Source of the DNA: Pyrrhosoma nymphula
Taxonomy: Eukaryota > Arthropoda > Insecta > Odonata > Coenagrionidae
Length of the DNA stretch: 64,000 nt
Reading direction: 5' to 3'
Assembly: GCA_963573305.1 (NCBI GenBank)
Contig: OY754335.1
Span: 49,683,985-49,747,984, forward strand
Shown: positions 1-11,879 of the stretch, piece after piece
Numbering within the stretch: the first letter of the stretch is position 1
How the letters are laid out: each line of letters starts with the position of its first letter
Program-made: the position numbers and the translations under genes
Notes under the pieces: generated by a model
Databases searched by the model: none
What the model saw: only the letters and a program-made list of their open reading frames with translations
What the model was told of the DNA's origin: nothing

Positions 1-2378
1 GGTAAGGGAAGTAGCATTTGATAGGGAAGGATGGAGGGCTGCAGTCAACAAATCTTAGGTTTGAAAGGCCAGTGATGATGGTGATATGTATACATATTTA
101 GGCTATGCCTTTGGCACACGATAATTGGACCATGCAGGAACAATTTGTATATGTACTGTAAGATGTGGATTCTTACACTGCACTTTGAGGGAACACTTTG
201 CATAAAATAACCAAAGCATTTCATGGCCCTCTACGGGTTATATATGGCCTTTAAGGCATAAGAATGTACACATCATGTTTCAATAAATGTTGCAGAATAT
301 TTTATGTTATGAGAATCGCATCGCTGACCGGGTGATTTACTCTATTAAACTACACCATGAGTTCAATCAAAATAAAATAATGAAGGCAGCATAGGCTATC
401 TTTGTATTGCCTCATCTTCTCCATAAAATATTACAGGGAATTAAATTAAGGAGCGAAGTTACGCTTACTCGAAGGTTTTTAATAAAACTTGTGACGATCT
501 CTTGACCAAATATAAGCTTACAATTAGGCTTTCACAATATAGCTCGGTAAATCTATATAAAAGCCTTAGCAAATTTGGTTTCAACGGTAATATCGAAAAA
601 GCATTTGAATGATAATCCCCCATTGTCACCAAGCAGCTAAGGGTCACTGAATACGCGAATAATGAAGGAATTCACTAGTTTCCTCTGCGAAAACCAACGG
701 ATGAATACTATTTAGCAGTTACTCCAAAAAATGTTGCTTCTATAGACACTAATGAAGAAAAACTTATCCAAATTGTACCTACCCAAGACCTGTATATTTC
801 CTTTTTGCTATAATTTATGCTTATTAATTGAAAATTTCATGGTGGATTACGGAAAATTGGCAAACAATTCCACCTCTAATAATTGTAATTTTTTAAATGC
901 TTTTTATTTTAAAGGGTTCGAAAAAATGAAAGCATAAAAGGACGAATTGAATTTAATTTCTACTCCTGGAAATTTTTTTCTGCCATAATTTATGGCGGAG
1001 GTAATGTGATGCCAATAATGACTCATTGAGGGACGGCTCTGCCCCATGCAGGAACATTTACCATGCATGAAAATTTATTTATTTACCGGAAAAGGAAATT
1101 AACCAAACCACATTAATAGTACCTACGTAAGGGGAGGGAGGGAAGAGAAAGAAGTGGCAGCATCCATTCTTGTCGATGCCTTTAAAATGGGATCACCCGA
1201 AAGTCAAAGCTGGAGGGCAGAGCTAACTTTTCACTCAGCGGGGCGCGTGGTGGAGTTGAGCGGCCGAAGAATAGAAACCAAAAAGTCATTTCCTGGCGCA
1301 GGTGGGCACGTATAAGCGTTTCCATTTGGACCAGAGGGCACGGTGCTACCAAATGCGGCTACCTTATGGTAGCCCGGATATTGTCAAGTGGGCGTAGAAA
1401 CGATTTGTAATGATTGCTGGGGTAAAACGGGCTGGGGAACGATAAAATAAATCTTTGCAAATCTTCATCGGTAATAAGTCTGTTTAGCTCTTGTCCCAGG
1501 GTGAATATTTCCTCAAATTTATTCTTAAATCCATGTTTACGAAAAAAGTTTAATGAAAATTCATGCCTCAATGTTACATGAGCAAGAGAAATTCATGAAT
1601 TTGGTAACGATCGTATTACGGCCTGAACGAGAATTTTTTGCGGTGAAGATATCCATAGTGCATAATTGGCACGAAAATAATTATTCGCAAAGAGTTTACG
1701 TCAGAGTATACGAGCCTAAGTATAAAATTAAAAGTAAATAATTATCGCCTGAAGTATAAGTTGAATGAATTGCATGAACAAACATAGGTACTGGCTCACG
1801 ATAATGGCATGGCTGGCACATAGAAATAGCACCGTAGTATTTCGTATTAGCAATGCGTGATTTATTGAACGAATTACGACAAGTGATTTACAACAGATGT
1901 TTGCACAAAATAATTCTGCTTCTGCCACGCAATAAAGTAATATCAAAATTTGCTCAAATGTAATATGTCTAATACTAACCTATTTACCTTACTTCAACTG
2001 TTGTTAAAGATGACGTACTTCAACTTTCTTTTCAGATAGTTGAAGCAGTCTCTAGCAAGGGTGTGATCGAAGCTTAAGCGCACAGAAAAAACAATCAATG
2101 GTCCCGTTTCGTCAATAATTTACAGAAATTCGCAAAATATTTGCACGCGCATGCGCTGTAAAATTCTGAGAGTTTTCATAAATTGTTCATGAATTAATTT
2201 AAGAAAAAAATTACCGTGGGATACCGACCTTATGGTGGCAGCACAATTTGATGGCAGTCACCTGAACAAAGCGTGGCGTCAAGGAGGGTAGGGCTCGTGT
2301 GGAAGGGGATCAGAATAAGGAGTGGAGAGGGGAGGAAAGCGCATTGCAGGCATTGATGCCAACATAACTGTATTTCAT
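1..2378. other. Unassigned AT-rich DNA, no gene recognised
   Basis: Only short chance open frames (60-72 codons) on both strands, with no recognisable domain. A GC-richer purine patch lies near 1130-1320. I see no convincing splice-flanked exon, RNA gene or transposon terminus. It could be intergenic or intronic. Confidence 0.5.
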
Positions 2379-2965
2379 TTAAGGCGGTTGGAGTGATTAT
2401 TTTCCATGTACAGATTTGCGTGAAATTTTGCAAGTATAGGTAGGTACGCGTTCTATCTAATCAGAGATATTTATAGATTTTGAAAAAAAAAATGATTTTT
2501 ACCAATTTTTTTGGCAATTCAATACTATTTTAACACGCAGCTATATGGCACATGAGATATACTTCCTAATAATTCGATTAAATATGTTTAGGTTTGCTTG
2601 TAGACAAGAAATAATAAATTTAATGTTATTATTATGGCTACTTGCACATATCCAGGTGTCACGCCGAGTCAAAGATTAGAAAAAAACATTTTTTATAATC
2701 TTTGACTTGGCTTAATCTAAACATTTTAATATATTCTTTGCTTGAATTTTGATTACCGCGCCGAAAACTCAAGTCATAAAAAAATTAGTTAAGGTAAAAA
2801 TTTAAAATATAATTCTGATATAATATTCATCAGTTCATGTATGGTGAGTTTCACCTCATAAACAGATGTACTCCAATGAAATGTGGTGGGTTATTTCTCA
2901 GATTGATTGATAAATTATTTAAATGTGCACTTATTGACCCATAATTACCAATCCAGCCACCTTAA
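2379..2965 (+). mobile_element. TTAA-flanked MITE-like element, family 1, copy A
   Basis: A 587-bp non-coding element. It begins TTAAGGCGGTTGGAGTGAT and ends with CCAGCCACCTTAA, so the termini are imperfect inverted repeats flanked by TTAA on both sides. The interior carries blocks shared by the other copies in this window: a TTTGCGTGAAATTTTGCA block after the left end, a GTGTCACGCCGAGTC block in the middle, and a TGACCCATAATTACC block before the right end. TTAA targets are typical of piggyBac-type transposition, but no transposase is present, so the superfamily is inferred. Shared blocks are seen directly; mobility is inference. Confidence 0.8.
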
Positions 2966-3495
2966 GATGGTGGAGAAGTATCAGCAATGAATTTCACGAC
3001 AATATTTACGATTAAAACAAAGGTATATCACAATATGCTGATATTATTCGCAAAAAAACGTAGAAGTCCTAATAGACAATCAAAATAATTGCCATAGAGA
3101 GCTAGAAAGTTGATGTGATAACTGATTGAGCATTTTGAAGTTGGAAATTAAGGTTTGCAACCTTTGTAACGCAGGTAGTCCAAAGTGGAGACTGCCTTGC
3201 TCCCCCCATTTGGAGCGATTTCATGGGTAATGAACCCTTCCACTGAAATGGGAGTTCAGATGAGCTACCACAATGTTTTGCTTCCACTATACCTATATCT
3301 GTCTTCTTGCTGTATTTATTTCTGCAGCTCGGCAAGCGTGACATCACTCTTATTTCGATCCATACATCACATACAATTTTGAGGCTTTATGCGACAAAAG
3401 CAGGGACGTTCGTGACTCGCCCAGGCATCATTGGAGATAATAGAATATGTTCTGGGGACCAATCTTGATCGCATAAGCCAAGCCATAAGTTTCCT
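2966..3495. other. Spacer between MITE copies A and B
   Basis: AT-rich sequence with overlapping short frames on opposite strands (3102-3347 and 3185-3382) that look like chance. No domain, RNA gene or repeat terminus seen. Confidence 0.4.
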
Positions 3496-4381
3496 CAAGG
3501 TGGTTGGAGTGATTTTTTATTTTATACAGATTTGCGTGAAAATTTGTATACGTATTCTTATTAGTAATTTTGTATAAATATAAGTGAAAAAATTGCTTTT
3601 TACAGATTTGTTTATTTTGGTCAATTCAATGCTTTCTTAACACGTATACATATGGCATATGACATATATTTCGAAGTAATTCAATTTCATATGCTCATAT
3701 TTTATTCTAAACGCGAAATGATACGTTTAATATTATTCAAATGGCCGTAAACAGAAATCAAGGTGTCATTCCGAGTCAAAGATTCGAAAAACACAAGTTT
3801 TTAAATATTTTTCCCGTAAATTTAGAATACCGCGCCGAAAACTATCAATAGCTCAAGTCTTCATTCATTCAAAGTATTCTCCCGGTTAAAAGTAGAATAA
3901 AAATAAAGCCAGAAAAAATCTTCCATATTTTTACACATGCAGAGCACGATCTACCTCTAGTATTTTCTATACCTTCATCTCAGCATATGTCTTACCCTTT
4001 ATCTCCTCCATATAACCTTTTCTCTTTTTCCTTCCCCGCTTGCCCAATCTCGGTCAAGGCGAATGATTTTTCCTCTGTGGAATATCGCACTTATGTACAC
4101 TTGCGGGTGACTCCGTAAAGGTAACTACCGTGGCTAGTCCCGGTATCCTCAAAATTACCCAACGCTCAAGTTTTAATCATGTTTTAATCAAGGAAAAATG
4201 TAACACATAATTCTTTTATAATTTCCATTGCTGCCCTTATGGTGAGCTCTACCACATCAATATGTGTAGCTATATAAATGAAATTTGATACTAGTATTTT
4301 TTTCAGCTTACTTGAAAAAGTTATAAAAAATGAGCACTAAATAACCCATGATTTCCGCTCCAGCCACCTAAATACTCACGA
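3496..4381 (+). mobile_element. MITE-like family 1, copy B, interrupted by a SINE
   Basis: Left end TCAAGGTGGTTGGAGTGATT and right end CGCTCCAGCCACCTAAA match copy A. The diagnostic interior blocks (TTTGCGTGAAAATTTG, AAGGTGTCATTCCGAGTCAAA, ATACCGCGCCGAAAAC, ATAACCCATGATTTCCGC) appear in the same order. The copy is about 305 bp longer than its relatives because of an insertion at 3859-4163. Without the insertion it is about 580 bp, the family length. The left TTAA has decayed to TCAA. Confidence 0.8.
3859..4163 (-). mobile_element. tRNA-related SINE inserted in MITE copy B, with 8-bp TSD
   Basis: The insertion is flanked by the perfect direct repeat GCTCAAGT at 3851-3858 and 4164-4171, where the host MITE has one copy. 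Read on the minus strand it carries the module ACCGGGACTAGCCACGG, then GGAGTCACCCGCAAGTG, then TTCGCCTTGACCG, shared with copies near 38.9 and 42.0 kb. It ends in a TGAATGAATGAA-type tail next to the duplication, as expected for LINE-mobilised SINEs. It therefore inserted after the MITE was already in place. Confidence 0.8.
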
Positions 4382-6049
4382 CTTTTTAAAAACTCACTTG
4401 ACCAAAAAGACAATGTTTTGCATCTATGTGCGAAAGTAACCGGTATTTAATGATCATTTATTCTGAATGAAGTTAGTCAATAATTTTTTATTTGTTTTAA
4501 GTCGTTTTTTTGACGAAATGGTCGTTAGTCGTCGACACACCCTTAAAACCTAATCATAGGAACTTAGTTTTTTCTACCACTTTTCACTTATCAGTGAAAT
4601 TCATCAAAAGTTTAAAACTACTTTTTTCAACATTATTATAATTGGGAGGAGGTCTTCTGACTGAGGTACCTATTTTATAAAATATAACCAAATTACTTTT
4701 CAATCTCCACTAATAATTCCGCTTATTACACTAACCATTTGACTTTTTACAGAAACTACAGCTGCAATAAATAGGTACCTGCATTGATTTTGCGGGTGAG
4801 TTTACCCTGGCAAGTTGCTTCTGCAAGTTTCTTCTGCAAGGGATTGCGGAGGATTTAAATCTGGCGAAAAAGTTTTCCCGAGTTAGTGCAGAGCCAAATT
4901 AGTAACTTTTTACCCTGACAACGATACGCTTCTGTAAGTGAGTTATCGAAACTTTTAAAAATTCCTTCAGAGCCATTTAAACCTGCAATTTACATCGAAA
5001 GTCGCTTGTTTCAATTAACTTGCGCAATAAATCTATTAGTGTAAAACCACATTAAGGATGAAGAGACAAACGAAACCAGATTTACTGAAAAACCGAAAGA
5101 CCTAATTGTGGAATTTACAGATTATTTCCATTATATTTTGCCATAAGAATTAGATCTCACTGAGTGACGTCTGAGACTATGAACGTCATTAAGGTATGTT
5201 TTGATGGAGATAAAACTACATACCTCCAATGTTTCTTTGAAAATGCTAACACCTACTACCGTAGTCTTTCTTCCCTTTCTCTGCTTACCCCACACCCTTC
5301 CCTCCCCAACCTCATTGGATGCATCGATTAAAACTGTAGTGGTACCTAATTATGCGCTGAAATATTGTGTGGGTATCACGCAGAGAGAACCATTTTGAAA
5401 TTCATTTTTTCCTTGGTAAGAGCAGAGTTTTATTTTATATGTTGAGCCGTATCTTCCATGCTTGTGTTACCGCTGAACACGGATTGCACGAACTGAGTTC
5501 TCACACATTTTTCTCGCTTCCAGAGTGACTAACACATCACAGGTAGGCAGGAAGCACCCTTTGGACACCTACTCCTTTTCCCACCTCAATTGCCACCCCT
5601 GAGTAACCTTTTTTTTAACCGTGAATTGTCAAACGGGAAACGGAAGGGTACAAAAAGGGTCAATCTTGGAGGCGAAAAGTAATTTTTTTCTCACTTCATA
5701 CAAAAAAACAAAATGAAAAATCCTATGCTGTTCCGCATCCTTACTTGGCACCTACCATCCAAAACCCTTTGTCAATTTCCCTGAGAATTGTGTGCAAAGT
5801 GGCAATCGACCAAGAGTTTCAACCTGTCTTGGCTCGAAGCGAGGCTTTCACATTGTCGAAGGAAGTTCCGAAAGCAAGCACAACCTCGGATGTTGAAGTT
5901 GGGCAGAGATAAATGTGTTTGCACCTCAGTAGTTGGGCTTGGCTTGTCCTAAAACCGTTAACATGTTGACACTTCTGGACTAGACTAATATGTGGGATAA
6001 AAAGGCCCCGCCAGGAATACACTCTCGACATACTGATCACTCCACGCCG
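4382..6049. other. Unassigned AT-rich DNA
   Basis: No coding frame with a recognisable domain. The plus-strand frame at 5201-5398 and minus-strand frame at 5819-6040 are short and anonymous. The latter may include the degenerate 3' UTR of the RTE-like relic starting near 6050. Small low-complexity A/T tracts only. Confidence 0.4.
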
Positions 6050-7110
6050 TTCCCTTTAGGGACAGACACAGTGTGTTAGATCTAGAGGAATTGGCTCTGT
6101 TTCAACAATTTCTTCCATCCTGCGTTATCCTTGCATACCTCCTTCGCCCCTGTCACATTCATTCATTTAAGTATTCTACTAGCTGATTGGTAGGTTCTTG
6201 GTCTATCCCAGACTCCTAATATTCCTCATCTTTAGAATATCTTTCACTTCATTCATCCATGACTTTCTCGGTTTACTCCTTCCTCTCACAACATTCACAC
6301 CTCTATCATTAACCTGATTTGTTTTTCGACTCACATCCATTATTTCATAGTGGTGGAATTAAGTGTTGTTGGAGCAAAATGGCTGTAGCCACTATACTGT
6401 TTCAGTCAGACAACTTTTTCAAATGACTGTTGCAAACAGCAGGTTAGGTTCGTTATCGTGCCCCAGCTGCGCCATTGCGCTTTGTGCTCTGCAGCGGCAA
6501 TTGATAGCTGAGGCTGTTTCTTCTTCTATTCTGTTCCAGTTGCACTGCACGTGTGTCTGCGTTGCGGTTATTAGCTACAATTTGTTGGCTAAAAATCTGT
6601 TGAACTTGGTTGCTAGTTTATTCATTGAACAAATTCCACCCAAATTTGCAAATAGAATGATTAGAACTGTGAAGTATCTTTCATGAATCCAAATGAAATT
6701 GTTACATTATTTGAGTGAATGATTTCTTATTACGAAGAATTCAGAACTACCAGCCATGTTCTGACAGCGCCGATCGATCGCCTGTTGTTTGGTGTGACTC
6801 TATCTGTTGTCAGCAACAGAGTGTTTCACGGAACTGTTTCGTCTTGAGACTGTTTCGGTTGCGAAACAGTTGCAACGAAACTGCTGAGATATTTTAGTGC
6901 CACCACTGTCCTATCAACATGGCCTAACCAAAAAAGCACGCTTCTTTCATTCATGTCCATAACCGGAGCATCCACTACACATTCCTTCATGGCCCACTCA
7001 TTCCTAGCCCTATACATTCGGCCTTCATCGCAAATAACTTTCAAATATCCCTCACCCTCTGCATTAAGCCTACTCTTATACTTATCCCTTCGACCTTTTA
7101 AATAAATAGG
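6050..7110 (-). pseudogene. RTE-like LINE 3' relic (RT C-terminal region), split by an insertion
   Basis: The minus strand from 7110 to 6908 reads as the C-terminal region of an RTE-type LINE polyprotein: a RLNAEGEGYLKVICDEGRMY segment, then RNEWAMKECVVDAPVMDMNE, RSVLFWLGHVDRT. The reading resumes at 6348-6180 with MDVSRKTNQVNDRGVNVV and RGRSKPRKSWMNEVKDILK, the family's next conserved block (RGRPRK-W-x-V). The 559 bp between these halves is foreign DNA. The same region occurs intact in order at 17.2-17.8 kb and 49.0-49.5 kb. Frameshifts and stops downstream show that this copy is dead and 5'-truncated. Confidence 0.75.
6349..6907. mobile_element. Insertion with short TIRs inside the RTE relic
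   Basis: This 559-bp segment sits exactly where the RTE reading breaks. It starts AGTGGTGGAATTAAG and ends with TTTTAGTGCCACCACT, giving an 8-bp perfect terminal inverted repeat (AGTGGTGG/CCACCACT). The interior has a 107-codon plus-strand frame (6363-6686) without a recognised domain and a GTTTCG/CGAAAC-rich patch at 6820-6885. A small non-autonomous DNA transposon, perhaps hAT-like, is the best reading. The outer 8-mers do not match well, so no target-site duplication is proven. Confidence 0.6.
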
Positions 7111-7356
7111 CATGCCATGGGCTACCCTTCTCCCCAGCTTTGCGTGTTGCCCAACATCCTACCCCTATTTCGAGCCGTGGTGACGTCACGTGAGGGAATC
7201 GCTTGTTTTGAGTTGCATTGAAGCAAATGGAACTGATCGAGTTTCGCCGTTTCAAGTGAAAAATTAGCTGGTTTTCAGAACTAATTACTTAAAAAAACGA
7301 AATACATTGTATTTTATTAGAAAGTTAATATAATCATTGTTGGATACTGTGCTGCC
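7111..7356. other. Short spacer
   Basis: No feature recognised between the truncated RTE relic and MITE copy C. Confidence 0.4.
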
Positions 7357-7889
7357 TTTAGAGTGGTTGGAACGATTTTCTTTATGTAGAGATTTGCCTG
7401 AAACTTTGCCAACGAGCCCTATTAGTAATGTCCTTAGATAAAAGTAAAAAAACTACCATCATGCTGATTTGACTTCTTATCAAATCAATGCTATTTCAAC
7501 ACAGCCTTATGTCACGTGACATATTTCTAAATTACTCAATTACATATGTACATATTTTCTTCTAAACGCGAAATAATACGTTTCGTATTATAATAATGGT
7601 TGATAACAAATATTAAGGTAGGTATCATACCGAGTCGAAAACGTATTAAGATATAATTCTCCATAAATTTCGCAAGCCGCAACGAAAACTCGTCATAAAA
7701 TGCTTCAATCCAGGCGAAAAATATAAAATATAATTCTTGCATAATTTACATTACTGCATGTATGGTGATCTCCATCGCGTAAACAGATGTACTTAAATGT
7801 AATGTGGTCATAGAAGTTTTCTCAACTTACTAGAAAAGTTATGAAAATATGCACCCAATGACTCACGATTACCGCTCCAGCCACCTTAA
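7357..7889 (+). mobile_element. MITE-like family 1, copy C
   Basis: Starts TTTAGAGTGGTTGGAACGAT and ends ACCGCTCCAGCCACCTTAAA. The family interior is present in order: AGATTTGCCTGAAACTTTGC, TCTAAACGCGAAATAATACG, a diverged ATCATACCGAGTC, GTATGGTGATCTCC and GACTCACGATTACCGC. It is about 533 bp with small deletions against copy A. The 7536-7742 minus-strand frame is a by-product of the element. Confidence 0.75.
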
Positions 7890-8499
7890 ATGCAAATAGA
7901 AATCAATTACAGGAGGAGTCTCATTCCACAGGTACTAAGGATTCATGAAGTCTATTTACAGGGGCGACCTGACTTATATACAAACATTTCATTGCGACTA
8001 GGCACGCCAAAATCGGTTATTAAGTTACTCTTTATATCTTAAATTCCTTAATACTAATTATGACGCCTACAATTATTTCTTGCACTTGTGAATAAAAAAC
8101 AAATTTTAAGCGTTGTTGTTGGCTGAGTTGGATTAAAGTATGTATAAACAAATATGTACATGCATTGTTAAAGACCGGTTACGAAAACTACGACGATATA
8201 TATTGAAAGTATAGATAAGAGAAGGCTTAAAATATACTGTAACAGCCAAGAAAAGGTCTAAGTTCGAAGACATCGGAGACTCGGTAACATCGGTCGGAGA
8301 CTCGGTAACATCTGAAAATAGTCAAAGATTTACCCTGACACACACAAGTTATTATACCATAATTATACCATAAAGTGAGAAGAAATATAAAATGTATGCG
8401 GGCACACAATGTTAATTATTATTAATTAATGATGGACGAGTTCTACAAAGATACTGAGTTTATTATTTTCAACTCTGAGAACTTATGTGCCCCTCTCCA
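7890..8499. other. Unassigned DNA with a small direct duplication
   Basis: Mostly AT-rich. At about 8274-8311 the 17-mer CGGAGACTCGGTAACAT is repeated in tandem, separated by CGGT. No gene seen. Confidence 0.45.
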
Positions 8500-8730
8500 T
8501 TTCAGCCGGATTGACAACTCTTTATCGGCCCCGGTTGCGGACAGATAAATTCCTCTCCTGATAAACCGAGGGTCGGGGGTTCGAGTCTCACCCGGGTTGA
8601 TTTTTCACTACCAAGCACACGTGTGCTTGTGTTCGTCCACTGTTGTTGCTCATACAACCGACGTAAAAGGCCATTGGTGCTGTTTTCGGGTCATTGAAAT
8701 TAAATAAAATCTCTGCTATAGTCTTTCTCC
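8500..8730 (+). mobile_element. tRNA-derived SINE
   Basis: Contains a polymerase III B-box-like GGGTTCGAGTCTCACCC near 8577-8593 behind a tRNA-like stretch (GGCCCCGGTTGCGGACAG, then CTCCTGATAAACCGAGGG). A unique body follows with the palindromic CACACGTGTG near 8620, then an A-rich end ATTGAAATTAAATAAAATC. There is no adjacent CCA, the acceptor stem does not close and the body is long, so this is a SINE rather than a tRNA gene. Exact ends are uncertain. Confidence 0.6.
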
Positions 8731-9270
8731 ATCCCCATCGCGGGGATTCACGGTGAATTTCTAGCCGAATTCCCCGACGAGTCTCTCCGGAGATGGTTAG
8801 GTTAAGGGATGAGAAAGAGGAGCTTCTGTGGAGTACTCCTGATCCCTTAAATTGCCCCTACCTACTCTCTCTTTCTCTCTCTTTCTCTCTCTCACTCTTT
8901 GTCGCTAACACCTCTCACACCTTCTATTTTTTAACTCAACTTTCGCGTGAAAAAACACCCCTTCCGGATCCGTGCCAGGAAAAAAAAGACGGGAGACCAT
9001 TTCCCTCAATTTCTCTTAGCCCCACCAGCGTGGGTGGGCTCCGTTCCTCGTCACTTTGATGGTGAGAGGTGAATTTCCTTTCTTTTTTCTTGTAAAGTGT
9101 CCTCAGAGGCATAGGGAAAAGGACGGAAAAGGGTCGTTGAACTTCCAACGTGGAGCTGGACTACTATATCTTAAAAACGGACGTGATGGAAAACGGTCGA
9201 AAAGCCCCCCACCACCAAAGAAACGAGACGCCCATCGGACACCATGCTCTGCTGGAGGTGTGCGATAACA
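8731..9270. other. GC-rich, pyrimidine-skewed island
   Basis: Composition shifts to GC-rich with a (CTCTTT)n-like tract near 8866-8895. Several short overlapping frames on both strands (such as 8793-9059) lack domains. This resembles other GC-rich islands here (20.1-21.0, 25.0-26.1, 45.0-45.3, 51.1-52.2, 58.2-58.6 kb). It could be a CpG-rich promoter or first exon, but nothing proves transcription. Confidence 0.35.
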
Positions 9271-9400
9271 GCGACTCGTGATTTCGGTAATTTACCGTTT
9301 TTTTTCGACTTTCCGGAACATGTTTTGCTAACGGTTTAGGTATTAAATCTCTGATAACATTTTTGACCTGACTTAAACGCAGTATTCTTTTGAGAAAATT

Positions 9401-9512
9401 CAAGGTGGTTGGAGCAGCAATCTTGGGTCATTGAGTGCACACTACAATGATTTATCATGTGTTTCGAAAAAAAATTTTAGGCCTCATTTAATTTAAGTGC
9501 ATTAATTCAATG
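9401..9512 (-). mobile_element. MITE-like family 1, terminal fragment D
   Basis: Begins TCAAGGTGGTTGGAGCAGC and continues as the reverse complement of the family's right end (GGGTCATTGAGTGCACA, then ATTTAATTTAAGTGCA). The element is cut off near 9512 and its other end is missing. Confidence 0.65.
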
Positions 9513-9544
9513 GAACGCACTATACCAGCATTGATCTAGCAGTA

Positions 9545-9677
9545 ATTTAGTTTTATTATTCTGGGACTTAAAGTCCCCTGGAACATGGAAACATAATTAC
9601 ATATCATAATAAATGGAGTCAAAGGTGACAAAAATACACACTAATTTCATTAAGGAGCACCACATATAAACAAACAA
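9545..9677 (-). mobile_element. LINE 3'-tail fragment with terminal hairpin
   Basis: On the minus strand this matches the plus-strand tail at 12243-12385: a GGTGCTCC block, a GAAATTAGTGTG-type block, GACTCCATTTATTATGA, ATGTTCCAGGGGACTT, then AGAATAATAAAAC. The palindrome GGGACTTAAAGTCCC at 9563-9577 sits immediately before an AATAAA-like signal. A similar hairpin occupies the same place in the intact LINE at 28.2 kb. Read as a 5'-truncated LINE tail in inverted orientation to the 12-kb copy. Confidence 0.65.
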
Positions 9678-10060
9678 TCTTTATATATATAAAAGTCAAT
9701 GTATGTATGTATGTATGTATGTATGTATGTTCCACATCTCCTCCTAAACCACAGGGCCGATTTTGATGAAATTTGGAACACGAGTTTGTCACTGATAGGC
9801 AACAAACACTGTAGGGTTCAATTAACCGAAACCCTATTTTTTCAGGGTTAAGGGTGTGATCCTTACTAATATGTATAAAAATGTAATGGTCTCTTTCTGT
9901 CTGTTGCTCCATCACGCAAAAACTACTGGACCGATTGAGCTGAAATTTGGCATGTGGATAGAAAACATATGTGGTTGTAACATATGCTATATTAAAAATC
10001 CCTAAGGGCCCCCAAAGGCCCCCTGAAGGTCCCCCGTGGTGGTTCATGCTAAGCATTGGG
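9678..10060 (+). mobile_element. Helitron-like dispersed repeat module
   Basis: Starts TCTTTATATATATAAAAGTC between A and T, followed by a (TATG)n tract (about 9701-9731). Two related modules follow: CCGATTTTGATGAAATTTGG near 9762 and CCGATTGAGCTGAAATTTGG near 9931, each preceded by a CTCCTCCTAAACC/CTCCATCACGCAAAAACTAC-type block. Such modules are common in insect dispersed repeats, often at Helitron-like 5' ends. No Rep/helicase is present and no 3' CTRR hairpin was located, so the class is inferred and the right end is a guess. Confidence 0.45.
9701..9731. repeat. (TATG)n microsatellite
   Basis: About seven to eight consecutive TATG units, located in the Helitron-like module just after its AT-rich start. 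Confidence 0.85.
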
Positions 10061-11879
10061 TTCGGTGCAGTGGTTTCATTTATTTGTTTTTAAAATTACT
10101 TTCACTCAAGATATAGGGCTGGGATTTTTTTATCGGATGGCTGAATAAATGACGTTTCTAATTTTATCAATCGATTTCCTTCTACGCTCCGTATTTGTCT
10201 GAACTTCATGTTTTCAGCTGAAAAATCTCACCTTTTTCTCTGAAATCAACAATAACATATTTCCTTGACAACCATATATTTGATTTTCAAAGGATATACA
10301 CGCCTCAAGCATTTAAATATCACGCCTTCCTGCAGGCCCATGATAGTACGTAGAAAAAAAATCCGTATAAGAAGGACCCAGAGTCCCAAGGGCCCCATGA
10401 TAAATTGCTTCGGGGGGGTACTCGATAAAGTCAATGAATATTTAACAAGCATACTTTTCAACGTCTATTCTCAAAGTAGCTCTCAAAGGGGCACTGCATG
10501 TATATGAGAGAATAATTACCTATTAAACTTTACACATAAAGGAATTAATAGAATACACACTTAATTAAATGTGCAAGAATATTTACGTGGAGCGAATATC
10601 AATGGTAATAATGCCTCTGTTGCTACAACAAACATGGCGTTGTTTATTATCATTTAATACTCAGATGTATTACACGTAGTGAAACCGTCGGCCTCTCATT
10701 GCGATTGCGAATTGTTTTTTAGACCAATTCCCACATCATAAATGTCACGAATTATTTATATGTTTAAAAGTGTTAAAGTGCAGTTAACTTAGGTACATTC
10801 ACTCAATCATCGAGTTGCCTATTCTAGACTCTCACTTGCCGCTGTGTTTCCGTTTCTTGGACTCAAAAATATATCCATCAACATGCCTAATAGGAAAAAG
10901 AGTAACCTCTCGAAAAAATCTTCTAAAGCAAAATGAATGTTTTATTTGCGAGAAAATGAGCCCTTGAAAGAAAAACTACAAAGGTTAGACTTGGATGGTC
11001 AAAGACATGCCCACCAGCGATCTCATGAGATTCTCCTCATGGTGTTTCTCGGGTTACGCTAAGATCCGCACAAATTTCATCCATACCCAACCTACAGACG
11101 GGTAACCAACTATAAATCTGGTTCAAATATAGACGCATCTGTTTCGAACATTCAGTCTGCGTTAAGATGGCGGAAATTATAATGACGTCACTACATGCTT
11201 CTTACCCGAAAGAAGAACGGAAGTTCTGCGCAATCAACGACATCCGTGCATGAAAATCGACAAGTGCACTAAGAATCACCATAGATTTTTTTCATTTAGC
11301 AACGGAAACCAATGATTATGGCTATTCCGAAGGCGCAGTCCCATTGATGGAGGATTCATAGGTCAAATAAATCTGGCTTCTGCTGCCATTACTCCTCTTG
11401 ACGTTGTCAACCGCTGGATTGTACCCTTCTGTCCAATCCTGATTAAGATAATCAACGCACATATCAACGTTGAATAGTGCAACTGAATTAAGTCATGGAA
11501 TGCAAATATATGTATGTACACAAGGGAAGCGATAGAGCTGTTAATCACTCAGAAGACAGCTCAAGAGAACCGGAGGGACGAGGTGACCATCTATCAACCT
11601 TTGCTATTTAAGTATTAATGAGTCTGCAAGGCCGATTTTTGAGTTTCCCGTGCATGAAAGTGAACCAATAGTCACTCATCTCTCCGTGCACATGGAAAAA
11701 TGTCAGTGTGTCTACTACATCGAACACAACATACAAGATAGGTTGCCACGCCTACTCCTCAAATGACCACGCATACGGTTTTTCTTCGGGCTTTGCGGTT
11801 TTTTTATAAAAAATAAGTTTAATGTTTTTCACACCCGTTGAATTTCAACGGGTATCTTCCGCTCGTAATCAATAAATAA
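10061..11879. other. Unassigned DNA
   Basis: AT-rich with a small GC patch at 10325-10430. Overlapping opposite-strand frames at 10246-10507 have no domain. No RNA gene or clear transposon end was recognised. Confidence 0.4.

Noticed and set aside
6363..6686. 107-codon frame in the 6.3-kb insertion as a transposase
   Set aside because: No DDE, BED or other transposase motif; the cysteine/leucine pattern is not recognisable.
8577..8593. tRNA gene around GGGTTCGAGTCTCACCC
   Set aside because: No matching acceptor stem or anticodon arm; SINE body and A-rich tail follow.
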